From JAGVSR01 sp964589785 (GTDB taxonomy: Bacteria > Pseudomonadota > Alphaproteobacteria > Rhizobiales > Hyphomicrobiaceae), in the NCBI GenBank assembly GCA_964589785.1, contig CAZPUQ010000012.1, positions 1-64,000 of the forward strand: 64,000 bases of DNA, read 5' to 3'. This document shows positions 1 through 8,123 of the stretch, piece by piece. A model generated the notes under the pieces. That model had not been told where the DNA came from. It ran no database searches and saw nothing but the letters and a program-made list of their open reading frames with translations. Each line of letters begins with the position of its first letter. The stretch's first letter is position 1. The position numbers and the translations under genes are program-made.

Positions 1-554
1 GCGCCGATGCCGAAGATGATGCCACGCTGCAGCAGGCTGACGGGGTTCAGGAACTCCCAGGCAATGGTGCCGCTCGCCGCCGAGGCGAGAAGTGCGGCCA
101 CCATGATCCAGATGCGCGTGCGCTTGTCGAGCTTGCGGTCGCGCGTCAGCCCGAGCTTCTCGCGCAGCCAGTAGGCGGTGTCGGTGACAACGTTGACCGG
201 GCAGACCCAACTGCAATAGGCACGGCCGCCCACGACGAAGTAGAACGCGACGATCGTGAGGACGCCGATCACCGCCAGCATGATGGGCCTATGCCCGGCG
301 GCGATCGACTGGAGGAAGATGAACGGATCGGCGAGCGGCAGCACGCCCAGGATCTCGCTCGAGGCGAAGTTGCCGCGCGCGATCCAGATGCCGAACCAGG
401 GACCGACGAGAAAGATGAGCAGCACGAGGAGCTGGGAGGCGCGCCGGGCCAGCCAGTAGCGGTGCGCGAACACCCATCCCCGTCGCGTTGCGGCATACGT
501 TCGTGCGTCGGCGGTGACCCAATCGACCCAATCTGCGAACGCCCTCGTCGCCAT
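1..554 (-). CDS. mauN: MauN/NapH-type ferredoxin-like membrane protein (partial)
   Basis: Partial gene: the frame starts at ATG 554 and runs off the window at base 1. The 184 visible residues show hydrophobic segments at about 41-59 and 91-108 and a third beginning near 145. The motif AYCSWVCPVN at about 112-121 supplies paired Cys typical of NapH/MauN proteins, inner-membrane proteins that carry Fe-S clusters. One base separates its ATG from the mauM stop, so the two are cotranscribed and probably coupled. In the family MauM and MauN are predicted to move electrons for methylamine oxidation or cofactor maturation, although they are dispensable in some species. NapH from a nitrate reductase operon is the alternative, but the divergent mau genes favour MauN. 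Confidence 0.85.
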   Translation of the reverse strand, partial: MATRAFADWVDWVTADARTYAATRRGWVFAHRYWLARRASQLLVLLIFLVGPWFGIWIARGNFASSEILGVLPLADPFIFLQSIAAGHRPIMLAVIGVLTIVAFYFVVGGRAYCSWVCPVNVVTDTAYWLREKLGLTRDRKLDKRTRIWIMVAALLASAASGTIAWEFLNPVSLLQRGIIFGIG

Positions 555-555
555 C

Positions 556-1347
556 TCACAGCCCCCGTTGGAGCGTGCCATGACCTGTCAGCGGGCGGCC
601 GGCGTGGTTGCGGCCCTCCTTGCCCTGGCCGAGCTTGCGCGGCAGGACGCGGATGGCGGCCTCCTCGAGCACGCACTGCTTCTCGCACGTCCCGCAGCCG
701 GTGCATTTGGTCGAATGCACTGTGGGGATGATCATCTGGCGGCCCTTGATGGTCTGCTTCTCGAGCGTGATGGCCTCGCCGCGGATCGGGCACACGCGAT
801 AGCAGATGCTGCAATGCATGCCCTTGTAGTTGAGGCAGGTCTCGTGATCGACGAGAACGGCGAGCCCCATGTCCGCCTCGCGGATGCTCTCGATGTCGCG
901 ATCGAGCGCGCCGGTCGGGCAGGCCTTGGCGCACGGAACGTCGTCGCACATGAAGCAGGGCACGTCGCGGGCGATGAAGAAGGGCGTGCCGAGTGCGGCC
1001 GGCTCTCCCAGCGTCGCAAGACGCAGGGTGTTGTAGGGGCAGGCGCGCACGCACAGCCCGCAGCGCACGCACGCAGAAAGGAACTCCTCCTCAGGAAGCG
1101 CACCTGGCGGACGCAGCGCCGTGGCATCGGTGGCGCGCGCGGTGCGAATGAACTGATCGAGAGCGGCCGCCGCGAGGCAGGCGACACCCGCCGACTTGGC
1201 GACGTTGCCGAGAAAATCGCGGCGACTGACGTCGGGCGGGCGCGGTGCCGTTCGTTCGTGGGATTTCGCGGGGCGGGCAGGCCTTTCGGCCACCGCCGAC
1301 TGCGCCCCGCCGCTACGCCCGTCTTCCTCGGTAAGCCTCTTGTCCAT
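556..1347 (-). CDS. mauM: MauM/NapG-type ferredoxin, Tat-exported
   Basis: Predicted 263-residue periplasmic ferredoxin. A twin-arginine signal (SRRDFLG, R42-R43, followed by an Ala-rich stretch) precedes four Cys groups that fit four 4Fe-4S clusters: C93/96/99/103, C131/134/139/143, C171/179/182/186 and C215/218/221/225. This is the MauM/NapG arrangement. The ATG at 1347 is chosen because GGAAGG lies just upstream; the frame stays open to 1431 without a better site. It diverges from mauF across a 534-nt control region and is followed one base later by mauN. With MauN it probably forms an electron-transfer pair between the quinone pool and the periplasm. NapG is the alternative name. Confidence 0.9.
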   Translation of the reverse strand: MDKRLTEEDGRSGGAQSAVAERPARPAKSHERTAPRPPDVSRRDFLGNVAKSAGVACLAAAALDQFIRTARATDATALRPPGALPEEEFLSACVRCGLCVRACPYNTLRLATLGEPAALGTPFFIARDVPCFMCDDVPCAKACPTGALDRDIESIREADMGLAVLVDHETCLNYKGMHCSICYRVCPIRGEAITLEKQTIKGRQMIIPTVHSTKCTGCGTCEKQCVLEEAAIRVLPRKLGQGKEGRNHAGRPLTGHGTLQRGL

Positions 1348-1508
1348 GGCCCTTCCACCCTCTTGCCGGTGTGAACGTCTGGGATCGTCTGGACTGCTAT
1401 GCTGCTTGTTTATGCGGCTCGTTGAACCCAACTCGGGCGCCGAGCGCCCGTCCTGCGCATGCGGGGAAAATGAGCAAAAAAACCGAGATCATCGGATCGT
1501 TGGATGTT

Positions 1509-1549
1509 ACATACGATGAAAATGTATTGCAACATACGAAAGTTTTCGT
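1509..1549. promoter_or_regulatory. Candidate regulator site: direct repeat ACATACGA x2 and palindrome
   Basis: ACATACGA occurs at 1509-1516 and again at 1532-1539, 23 bp apart, close to two helical turns. The second copy runs into an inverted repeat, ACGAAA-GT-TTTCGT, at 1536-1549. This fits tandem binding of a dimeric regulator. mau operons elsewhere are controlled by the LysR-type activator MauR, but nothing here proves that assignment. Confidence 0.4.
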
Positions 1550-1752
1550 TGACGCCGGACGTGATGTAAGGCAATGTCAACTTCGACGAATGAAAAGCTG
1601 CCGGATCACGCAGTGCGCCACGTCGGGTGACGTGAAGTACTGGAAAATCGGCTGAAATCGAAGAGCTTGGTGGCGCTGGTTGCGCCGAGACGGTGGTGCG
1701 CGATTAACTTCGTGCAACACACGGGTAGTTTTTTTGCAGTGCGATGGGTGGC

Positions 1753-1799
1753 TGTCGGAGGCCGCCGATCGGACAAGGAGACGTGCGGCCTCTCCGACA
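1753..1799 (+). promoter_or_regulatory. Strong hairpin in the mauF leader
   Basis: TGTCGGAGGCCGC (1753-1765) pairs with GCGGC (1785-1789) and CTCCGACA (1792-1799), giving 13 base pairs interrupted by a two-base bulge and a 19-nt loop. It ends 82 nt before the mauF start and has no T-run after it, so it is not a standard terminator. It may stabilise the leader RNA, take part in attenuation, or be the DNA site of a dimeric regulator. Confidence 0.4.
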
Positions 1800-1881
1800 C
1801 CTGCCGGACGGAACAACACCGTTCGGCACAACAATGACAGAACGTGGCGGTGCACGCCATAAATAAATGGGGAGGATGGGT

Positions 1882-2739
1882 ATGTCCCATACCTGGCAAG
1901 AGCGCGAAGGCCTTCTGCCTTCCGCAGCGAATGATCTTGAGCGCGTTCCGGACGTCACCGAGTTCGCGCAGCCGACCTCGAAATCTTTCCGCGTGATGCT
2001 AATGGCGGTCAGTGCGGCGGCAGGTGCCGTCGCAGCCTACGCCTTCATGTCCGACGTGCCGGTCGAGACGAGCCTCCTGTGGCTCCTCCTTCCGATCGCC
2101 TTCGCCGGCGGACTTCTCTCCACTTGGTCGCCGTGCGGCTACTCGAGCGTCTGTCTGCTGCGCCCCAACGGCCGCGCGACGCTCGGCTCGGTCATGGCTT
2201 GGCTGCCGACCCTCTTTGCGCATTTCATCGGCTACGCGCTCGGTGCCGTGGTCCTCGGCGGCGCGCTCGGCCTCGCCGGCCAGGCCCTCGGCCTTCAGGG
2301 CACCCTGGACTACGCCCTTCCCGTCTTCGCCGTCCTGCTCGTCCTTTATGGCGCGCATCAGTTCGGCTTCGTCCGCGTGCCCTACCCGCAGCGGCGCTGC
2401 CAGGTGCCCCATGACGCGCGCCAGCGGTTCCCGAAATGGGTGATCGGTCTGCTCTACGGCTTCTCCCTCGGCCTCAACTACCTCACCTACGTGCAGACGC
2501 CGCTCCTGTATGCCGTGACCGGAGCGGCCCTCTTTTCCGGCTCCCCAGCCTTTGCTGTCGGCATTTTTCTGATCTTTAATCTGGGGCGTTTCTTGCCTCT
2601 CACGCTCAATGCCTTGCCGCTGACCGACATTTCGATCACGGCATGGCTGGCTCGCAACCAGGAGAATGCAGCCAACGTCGATGCCGCGCTCCTCGTGGGC
2701 TCCGGCTTCGCGATCGGCACGCTCCTCTTGCTTTCCTGA
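1882..2739 (+). CDS. mauF: MauF, methylamine dehydrogenase maturation membrane protein
   Basis: Predicted 285-residue inner-membrane protein with about seven hydrophobic segments, first of the rightward mau genes. MauF is known from other methylotrophs to be needed for formation of active methylamine dehydrogenase, together with MauD, MauE and MauG. The motif WSPCGYSSVC near residue 90 carries two Cys in a CcdA/DsbD-like context, which suits handling of thiols for the six disulfides of MauA. The ATG at 1882 is preferred because GGGGAGG lies six bases upstream; ATGs at 1867 and 1876 are in frame but overlap or precede that site. The gap to mauB is 131 nt. Confidence 0.92.
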   Translation: MSHTWQEREGLLPSAANDLERVPDVTEFAQPTSKSFRVMLMAVSAAAGAVAAYAFMSDVPVETSLLWLLLPIAFAGGLLSTWSPCGYSSVCLLRPNGRATLGSVMAWLPTLFAHFIGYALGAVVLGGALGLAGQALGLQGTLDYALPVFAVLLVLYGAHQFGFVRVPYPQRRCQVPHDARQRFPKWVIGLLYGFSLGLNYLTYVQTPLLYAVTGAALFSGSPAFAVGIFLIFNLGRFLPLTLNALPLTDISITAWLARNQENAANVDAALLVGSGFAIGTLLLLS

Positions 2740-2870
2740 CCGGATCGGACCGCCGCCATACGTTCCCCTCGCCGCACGACAGCGTGGCGGAACGACCTCG
2801 CATGCCGGCGTCACGTCGGGTCGATCTCACTAGCCATAACCAACTTCGACAAGTCTACAGGAGGAATGAT

Positions 2871-4070
2871 ATGAAGTTTGCTTCGCTCTCGCTCTCGGCC
2901 GCCTGTTCGGCTTTGGCGATCGCCGTCGCCGGCTCGTCCGGAGCTTTCGCCGGAGGCACCGGCGCTGAAGTGCCCAAGCACATCGAGAAGGAGATCACGG
3001 GCGCCCTCGAGGAAACGACCTCGGTTCTCCCGGGAACGGCGCCGGATGATCGCCGCGTCTATATCACCGATCCGGCCGACTTCATGACGCACACGCGCAT
3101 CATCTCGATCGACGGCAACAAGTCGAAGATCCTGGGCCAGGTCGATGCCGGCATCGTCCCCAACCCGATCGTGGCGTCGAACGGACAGTTCTACGGGCAT
3201 CTGAGCACGGTCTGGTCGCGTGTCGCGCGTGGCAAGCGGAACGACTACCTCCAGATCCTCGATCCGACCAACAACGAGGTGGTCACGGATATCGACCTGC
3301 CGCCCGCCCGCTTCCTCGTCAACACCTATCCGACGATGGCGGGCCTGACGCCCGACGACAAGTCGCTCCTATTCTACCAGTTCTCTCCATCCCCGGGCGT
3401 GGCCCTCATCGATCTCGAGGCCAAGAAGTTCGTGAAGATCATGGACGTGCCGGACTGCTACCACGTGTTCCCGACAGCCGCCGACACGTTCTACATGCAG
3501 TGCCGCGAAGGTCACTTGCTGAAGGCAACCTTCGACAAAGAGGGCAATCTCAAGCACGAGAAGACCAAGGTCTTCCATCCCGAGGACGAGTTCCTGATCA
3601 ACACGGCAGCTTACTCGCCGAAGGCCAAGCGCGTCGTGTGGTCGGCCTATGACGGGACGATCTACCAGGCCGATCTGTCGTCGGCCGAAGCCAAGTTCCT
3701 GCCGACGTTCGAGGCGTTCACGGATGAGGAGAAGAAGGACAGGTGGGCTCCCGGCGGCTGGCAACCCGTCGCCTATCACCGCGAGAGCAACCGGATCTTC
3801 GTGCTCGCCGACCAGCGCGCGAAGTGGACGCACAAGTATCCGAGCCGTTTCGTCTTCGTCTATGACGCGGCGACCGGCAAGCGTCTCTCCAAGTTCGAGC
3901 TCGGCCACGAGATCAACTCGATCGGCCTGAGCCCCGACAAGGAGCCGCTGCTGTACGCGCTGTCTTCGGGCGACCGCACGCTCTACATCTTCGATTCAGC
4001 CACGGGCAAGGAGAAGTCGAAGGTCGGTGGCCTCGGCCTCGTTCCGTTGATCGTGACCACCAAGGATTGA
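2871..4070 (+). CDS. mauB: Methylamine dehydrogenase heavy (alpha) chain
   Basis: 399 residues, the large subunit of periplasmic methylamine dehydrogenase, which oxidises methylamine to formaldehyde and ammonia. The first 28 residues form a Sec-type signal peptide ending near GAFAGG. The rest fits the seven-bladed beta-propeller of the family, with repeated blade motifs such as RVYITDP, LQILDPTNNEVV, VALIDLEAKKFV, FVFVYDAATGKRL and LYIFDSATGKE. The start at 2871 follows an excellent CAGGAGG six bases upstream; the open frame reaches back to 2643 inside mauF, but that extension is not signal-like. It forms an alpha2beta2 enzyme with MauA. Confidence 0.96.
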   Translation: MKFASLSLSAACSALAIAVAGSSGAFAGGTGAEVPKHIEKEITGALEETTSVLPGTAPDDRRVYITDPADFMTHTRIISIDGNKSKILGQVDAGIVPNPIVASNGQFYGHLSTVWSRVARGKRNDYLQILDPTNNEVVTDIDLPPARFLVNTYPTMAGLTPDDKSLLFYQFSPSPGVALIDLEAKKFVKIMDVPDCYHVFPTAADTFYMQCREGHLLKATFDKEGNLKHEKTKVFHPEDEFLINTAAYSPKAKRVVWSAYDGTIYQADLSSAEAKFLPTFEAFTDEEKKDRWAPGGWQPVAYHRESNRIFVLADQRAKWTHKYPSRFVFVYDAATGKRLSKFELGHEINSIGLSPDKEPLLYALSSGDRTLYIFDSATGKEKSKVGGLGLVPLIVTTKD

Positions 4071-4082
4071 TGGGATCGCGCC

Positions 4083-4652
4083 ATGTTGCTGACGTCCGAC
4101 CCACTGATTGACCTGTTCCTGCGCTTCCTGCTGGCGCTGGTCTTCGGCGGCGCGGCGATCTCCAAGCTCCAGAACGCAGACGAGTTCCACGGTGTCGTGC
4201 GCAACTTCCGTTTGCTTCCAAGGGCGATCGACGGCCCCGTGGCCTTCGTGCTCCCTTGGATCGAGCTCGGTATCGCGGCGGCCCTGGCTACTGGTTTTGG
4301 CCTGCCCTACGCAGGCCTGGCCGCCGGAGCTCTGCTTCTGGTCTTCGCAGCCGCAATCGCAATCAACATCCTTCGTGGACGTACGGAGATCGATTGCGGC
4401 TGTTTCCGCCATGGACTGCGCCAACGCCTGAGTTGGTCGCTGATCGTGCGCAACATCACGCTCTGCGCTGCCGCCTTCTGGGTGGCCGCGCAACCGGAAT
4501 GGTCGAGAGCCATGCAGGCTTACGATGTCGTCATCGCCGCGCTCGCCGCGTTTGGTGCCGTCATCCTGTATCTCTGCGCAGCCGAGCTTTCGGCCCTCCG
4601 GCGCCTACCTCTCACGAAACGTACGCTCGCCAGCGAAGGATGGTCGACATGA
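4083..4652 (+). CDS. mauE: MauE, methylamine utilization membrane protein
   Basis: 189-residue inner-membrane protein with about four hydrophobic segments in a DoxX-like layout (a GGAAISKL motif after the first segment). MauE is required for accumulation of the MauA light chain, probably for its export or disulfide formation, together with MauD. It starts 12 nt after mauB and its stop overlaps the mauD start by four bases (ATGA), so E and D are translationally coupled. An internal CGCF Cys pair near residue 105 could be redox-active; that is inference. Confidence 0.92.
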   Translation: MLLTSDPLIDLFLRFLLALVFGGAAISKLQNADEFHGVVRNFRLLPRAIDGPVAFVLPWIELGIAAALATGFGLPYAGLAAGALLLVFAAAIAINILRGRTEIDCGCFRHGLRQRLSWSLIVRNITLCAAAFWVAAQPEWSRAMQAYDVVIAALAAFGAVILYLCAAELSALRRLPLTKRTLASEGWST

Positions 4653-5290
4653 CAAACGAACTGCTTATCGCGTCAAACATCCTTCAATGGATCGCATTGT
4701 GTGCAGGAGGAGTGGTCCTTCTCGGCATCGCCCGGCAGGTCGGTCTCTTGCACGAACGCTCGGCACCGTTGGGTGCGATGGTCACCGATCATGGACCGGG
4801 CGTTGGGGACAAGGCCCCCACGTTCAGCATCGTCGACGTCAAGGGCCAGAAGCGGCAGATCGGCGACGTGAACGCGGCAGGACACGAAACCCTGCTGATG
4901 TTCACCTCTCCCACCTGCCCGGTCTGCGACAAGCTGTTGCCGATCATCAAGTCGGTCGCCAAGGCCGAAGGCATCGATGTGATGCTGATCAGCGACGGTG
5001 CCGAGGAGGAGCACAAGGAGTTCCTTTCCAAGCACAAGCTGGACGGCCTCCCCTATGTGATCTCGAGCGAGGTCGGCATCCGCTTCCAGGTCGGCAAGGT
5101 GCCGTACGGCGTGCTGATCGACGAGGAAGGTGTGATCAGGTCGAAGGGCCTCTGCAATACGCGGGAGCACCTGGAGAGCCTGCTCGAGGCCAGTCGCACG
5201 GGTTACTCCTCGCTGCAGGAGTATATCGCGAAGAAGAAGAACGGCGCTGCGCACGCGGCTCCGGCAAACGAGATGCGCATCGGTAATTGA
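4649..5290 (+). CDS. mauD: MauD, thioredoxin-like disulfide protein
   Basis: 213 residues. A single N-terminal membrane segment (about 8-28) is followed by a periplasmic thioredoxin/AhpC-TSA-like fold with the active-site motif C90-P-V-C93 (TSPTCPVCDKLLP). MauD is known to be needed for correct folding of the light chain, which carries six disulfides. The ATG at 4649 overlaps the mauE stop (ATGA). The open frame extends upstream to 4256, but that part is the shadow of mauE. mauA follows after 50 nt. Confidence 0.94.
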   Translation: MTNELLIASNILQWIALCAGGVVLLGIARQVGLLHERSAPLGAMVTDHGPGVGDKAPTFSIVDVKGQKRQIGDVNAAGHETLLMFTSPTCPVCDKLLPIIKSVAKAEGIDVMLISDGAEEEHKEFLSKHKLDGLPYVISSEVGIRFQVGKVPYGVLIDEEGVIRSKGLCNTREHLESLLEASRTGYSSLQEYIAKKKNGAAHAAPANEMRIGN

Positions 5291-5340
5291 GACCGCGTCG
5301 CAATCTAGGGAAAACTCTCAGGGAAGATGGAACCAAGAAA

Positions 5341-5895
5341 ATGATGCACAAAACGAAATTCGATGACATCGTCGAGCAGTTCTCGCGGCGGATTGCGGGA
5401 GGCACGAGCCGCCGGAGCTTCATCGGCAGAGTGGGTACGGCCCTGGCGGGCGTTGCCCTCGTGCCGCTCCTGCCGGTGGATCGCAGCGGACGCGTAAGCC
5501 GCGCCAACGCCGCAGGAGCGGTCGGCCGCGACGGCTGGCATCCGCAGGACAAGGACGTCCAGGCTTGCGACTACTGGCGTCACTGCTCGCTCGACGGCTA
5601 CATCTGCGACTGCAGCGGCGGCACGGTCACCGAATGCCCTCCCGGCACCCGGCTCTCGCCGAGCTCGTGGGTTGCGAGCTGCTACAATCCCACCGACAAG
5701 CAGAGCTACCTCATCGCGTATCGCGACTGCTGCGGTTCCAACGTGGCACTGACCTGCGCGTGCCTGAACACGGAAGGCGAGCTGCCCGTCTATCGCCCCG
5801 AGTTCGGCAACGACATCATCTGGTGCTTCGGCGCCGATGACGATGCCATGAGCTATCACTGCACGCTCTCTCCGATCGTCGGCAAGGCGAGCTAG
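5341..5895 (+). CDS. mauA: Methylamine dehydrogenase light (beta) chain, TTQ-bearing
   Basis: 184-residue precursor of the catalytic subunit. A twin-arginine leader (R24-R25-S-F) precedes a hydrophobic stretch and a long family-typical presequence. The mature part has 12 Cys, enough for the six disulfides of this protein. By spacing to the Paracoccus enzyme, W110 and W161 (51 apart) are the two tryptophans that become tryptophan tryptophylquinone; D85, D129 and T175 match its Asp32, Asp76 and Thr122. The final stretch ends SPIVGKAS as in known light chains. The start at 5341 (or 5344) is chosen over the earlier 5287 frame start, which would overlap mauD. A strong terminator follows. Confidence 0.97.
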   Translation: MMHKTKFDDIVEQFSRRIAGGTSRRSFIGRVGTALAGVALVPLLPVDRSGRVSRANAAGAVGRDGWHPQDKDVQACDYWRHCSLDGYICDCSGGTVTECPPGTRLSPSSWVASCYNPTDKQSYLIAYRDCCGSNVALTCACLNTEGELPVYRPEFGNDIIWCFGADDDAMSYHCTLSPIVGKAS

Positions 5896-5914
5896 GTCTT
5901 CGCTCAAGCCCAAC

Positions 5915-5954
5915 TGGGCAGCGATGGTGCACAATCATCGCTGCCCACTTTTTT
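5915..5954 (+). terminator. Rho-independent terminator between mauA and mauJ
   Basis: TGGGCAGCGATG (5915-5926) and CATCGCTGCCCA (5936-5947) form a perfect 12-bp stem with a 9-nt loop, followed by C and six T. It lies 20 nt after the mauA stop. It should end or thin out transcription after the structural genes, so the downstream maturation genes are expressed at a lower level or from their own promoter. Confidence 0.88.
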
Positions 5955-6040
5955 CAATTTTGAAGGATCGCGCCTGTCCAATTCCAAGGGGCGGGCGCAA
6001 GCACAGGTGAAGGCGACGTCATTTGCGGCAGGCGCTGCCG

Positions 6041-6085
6041 CCCCAGAGTTTGACACCCGAGAGATTGACACCCCAGAGATTGGCC
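6041..6085 (+). repeat. Three tandem 15-bp repeats upstream of mauJ
   Basis: Three adjacent 15-nt units, CCCCAGAGTTTGACA (6041), CCCGAGAGATTGACA (6056) and CCCCAGAGATTGGCC (6071), end one base before the mauJ ATG. Each pair of neighbours differs at two to four positions. The frame that matches mauJ contains TGA in the first two units, so this is not an N-terminal extension. No clear Shine-Dalgarno is present, and the repeats fill the ribosome-binding position. Confidence 0.75.
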
Positions 6086-6086
6086 C

Positions 6087-7040
6087 ATGTGGATTCCCTA
6101 TAATCTCCTCTCGCCGCTGAAGGCGGAATCGCCGAAGGCCACGATAACGGCCTCGGAGGCCGACGCGAGCGAGCGCGCCTTTGTCGTCGGGTTCTTCCTG
6201 CGCAACCCCGCAACCCGGGCCTGGGAGTGCGATATCCTTGTCCCGGCCGGCGACGAGAAGCGCAAGATCGACATCGCCGGGCGCCAGGCCGCGCTGCAGC
6301 TCTCCGCCAACAGCACCGGCAAGCTCGAGCAGATCATCTATACGCTGCCGGCCACGACGGCCGCCGCGGCGCTCGCGGCCTGCTATGGACATGTCACGCA
6401 GCAGCTCGACGGCATGATCGTGCAGTACGGACGCGGCATCGAGATCGCCGGCTGGCAGATCGCCGACGTTGCGCACGATGCGCGCTGGCGGTGCGTGCCG
6501 TTCCGCCCGAGCAGCCTGATGCCGTCGCCCGGCCTGCGCGACGTGCCGCACGCCTACCACGACGTTCTGCGCCTCTACCGGGAGGCGCGCTGCACGGCGA
6601 GCGCCCGCTGGCGTCTCATCTGCGCAGGCGCCATTCTCGATGCGGCGGTGGCCGGCCGGCCACCGTTTGAGGCGAAGGCCGGTGCGCCGGTCCATGCGCG
6701 GACGGTGGTGACCGCCGATCGGCTGGTCCGCAGCGGCGTCCTCGCATTCTGTCCGGATCTGGAGGGCGCAACCCTGAAGGCGGTGCACGACCGCATCGAG
6801 CCGCAGCGCCAGGCGCTTCTCGCAGCGATGGGCTCACCGGGAGAGGCGGAGGTGCGCCCTCAGCCGGCCGCTGCCGTCTATGAGTCGGAGGCGGCGCTCG
6901 CCGCCCTCGCAAATCTCGCCGACCTGCTCGCGCGGGACGTCGTTGTCGACAGCCTGCGCGAGGGCGGGTATCTGGCGCCCGCCCCGGAAGCGGGACGCGA
7001 GACGTTCGAGTCTGCGGCGCAATCGGCGGGGATGAACTGA
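6087..7040 (+). CDS. mauJ: MauJ, methylamine utilization protein of unknown function
   Basis: 317 residues, no signal peptide and no membrane segment, so probably cytoplasmic. I recognise no catalytic motif. Position (after mauA, directly before mauG) and length agree with MauJ of other mau clusters, where its role is undefined and it is not essential for active enzyme. Starts right after three 15-bp repeats; ATG 6087 is the only sensible start. The stop is three bases from the mauG ATG, so the two are coupled. In Paracoccus-type clusters amicyanin (mauC) lies between mauA and mauJ; here that place holds only the terminator and repeats. Confidence 0.8.
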   Translation: MWIPYNLLSPLKAESPKATITASEADASERAFVVGFFLRNPATRAWECDILVPAGDEKRKIDIAGRQAALQLSANSTGKLEQIIYTLPATTAAAALAACYGHVTQQLDGMIVQYGRGIEIAGWQIADVAHDARWRCVPFRPSSLMPSPGLRDVPHAYHDVLRLYREARCTASARWRLICAGAILDAAVAGRPPFEAKAGAPVHARTVVTADRLVRSGVLAFCPDLEGATLKAVHDRIEPQRQALLAAMGSPGEAEVRPQPAAAVYESEAALAALANLADLLARDVVVDSLREGGYLAPAPEAGRETFESAAQSAGMN

Positions 7041-7043
7041 GCC

Positions 7044-8123
7044 ATGGCGACCGGAAAATCCTATCGTCTGGCCCTGTTCACGGCGAGCTGCTGGCTGGTG
7101 GCCGCCCTCGGCGCGGTTGCCGGCACGGCTCTTGACGTGGGTGGCGCGGCCGCCGAGGTCACGCCGGCCCCGGCTGCGGGCACGAACGACCTGTCGGAGC
7201 TCAAGAAGAAATATCGCCGCCCCGACGCCATCCCGTTCCCGAAGACCAATCCGTTCGACGCGGCCAAGGCCGAGCTCGGCCGGCACCTCTTCTTCGATCC
7301 GCGCCTGTCGCGGTCGGGCAGCGTGTCGTGCGGCTCCTGCCACAACCCGGCCTTCGACTGGGGCGACGGTCTCGCCCGCGGCGTCGGTGTCACGGGTGTG
7401 CCGCTGCCGCGCCGCACGCCGAGCATTGCGAACGCGGCCTGGCTCGCGACGCTCATGTGGGACGGACGCGCCGCGACGCTGGAGCAGCAGGCCGCTCTGC
7501 CGATCACGGCCGAGCACGAGATGGGCATGGCGCTGGAGGACGTCGTCGCGCGCCTGAAGACGATCGCAGGCTATGCGCCGCTCTTCGCCGCCGCCTTCCC
7601 GAACGGCGAGATCGGCGCGGAGAACGTGCTCGCGGCGCTCGCCACCTATGAGCGCACGATCGTGTCGGGCACCTCGTCCTTCGATCGCTGGATCGAGGGC
7701 GACGAGACGGCCATCTCCGAGGCGGCCAAACGCGGCTTCGTCCTCTTCAACGGCGCCGCCCGCTGCGCCAAGTGCCACGCGAGCTGGCGCCTGACCGATG
7801 ATAGCTTCCACGACATCGGCCTGGACTCCAACGACGTCGGACGCGGCCAGTTCGTGCCGCCGAGCGTCACGATCATGCAGCATGCGTTCAAGACGCCGTC
7901 GCTCCGCGACGTGCGCGTGACGGGCCCCTACATGCACGACGGCTCCATGACGAGCCTCGACGAGGTGATCGATCACTACGAGAAGGGCGGCAAGGCGCGC
8001 GCGAGCCTGTCGCCGGAGATGAAGCCGGTGAAGCTGACCCGGCAGGAGAAGGACGATCTCGTCGCCTATCTGAGGACCCTGCAGGGTCCGCCGATCCCGA
8101 TCGAGATCCCGAGGTTGCCATAA
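7044..8123 (+). CDS. mauG: MauG, dihaem enzyme of TTQ biosynthesis
   Basis: 359 residues, c-type dihaem protein related to bacterial cytochrome c peroxidase. An N-terminal signal (about 1-37) precedes two haem-binding motifs, C96-G-S-C-H and C241-A-K-C-H. The conserved GPYMHDG block lies near residue 294. MauG completes TTQ in the periplasm: it inserts the second oxygen, cross-links the two tryptophans and oxidises the quinol, acting through a bis-Fe(IV) state. Length is slightly below the Paracoccus protein. It starts three bases after mauJ and its TAA overlaps the next ATG (TAATG). Confidence 0.95.
   Translation: MATGKSYRLALFTASCWLVAALGAVAGTALDVGGAAAEVTPAPAAGTNDLSELKKKYRRPDAIPFPKTNPFDAAKAELGRHLFFDPRLSRSGSVSCGSCHNPAFDWGDGLARGVGVTGVPLPRRTPSIANAAWLATLMWDGRAATLEQQAALPITAEHEMGMALEDVVARLKTIAGYAPLFAAAFPNGEIGAENVLAALATYERTIVSGTSSFDRWIEGDETAISEAAKRGFVLFNGAARCAKCHASWRLTDDSFHDIGLDSNDVGRGQFVPPSVTIMQHAFKTPSLRDVRVTGPYMHDGSMTSLDEVIDHYEKGGKARASLSPEMKPVKLTRQEKDDLVAYLRTLQGPPIPIEIPRLP

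Larger units (their letters stand above)
1348..1881. promoter_or_regulatory. Divergent mauM / mauF control region
   Basis: A 534-nt gap between divergent mauM and mauF with no convincing gene. It is more AT-rich than its surroundings around 1470-1740. It holds a spaced direct repeat with an overlapping palindrome (1509-1549) and a strong hairpin near mauF (1753-1799), listed separately. TTGACG at 1549-1554 could be a -35 element for the mauF direction, but no good -10 follows. No MauR gene lies in the window, so the regulator of this promoter is not visible. Confidence 0.6.
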
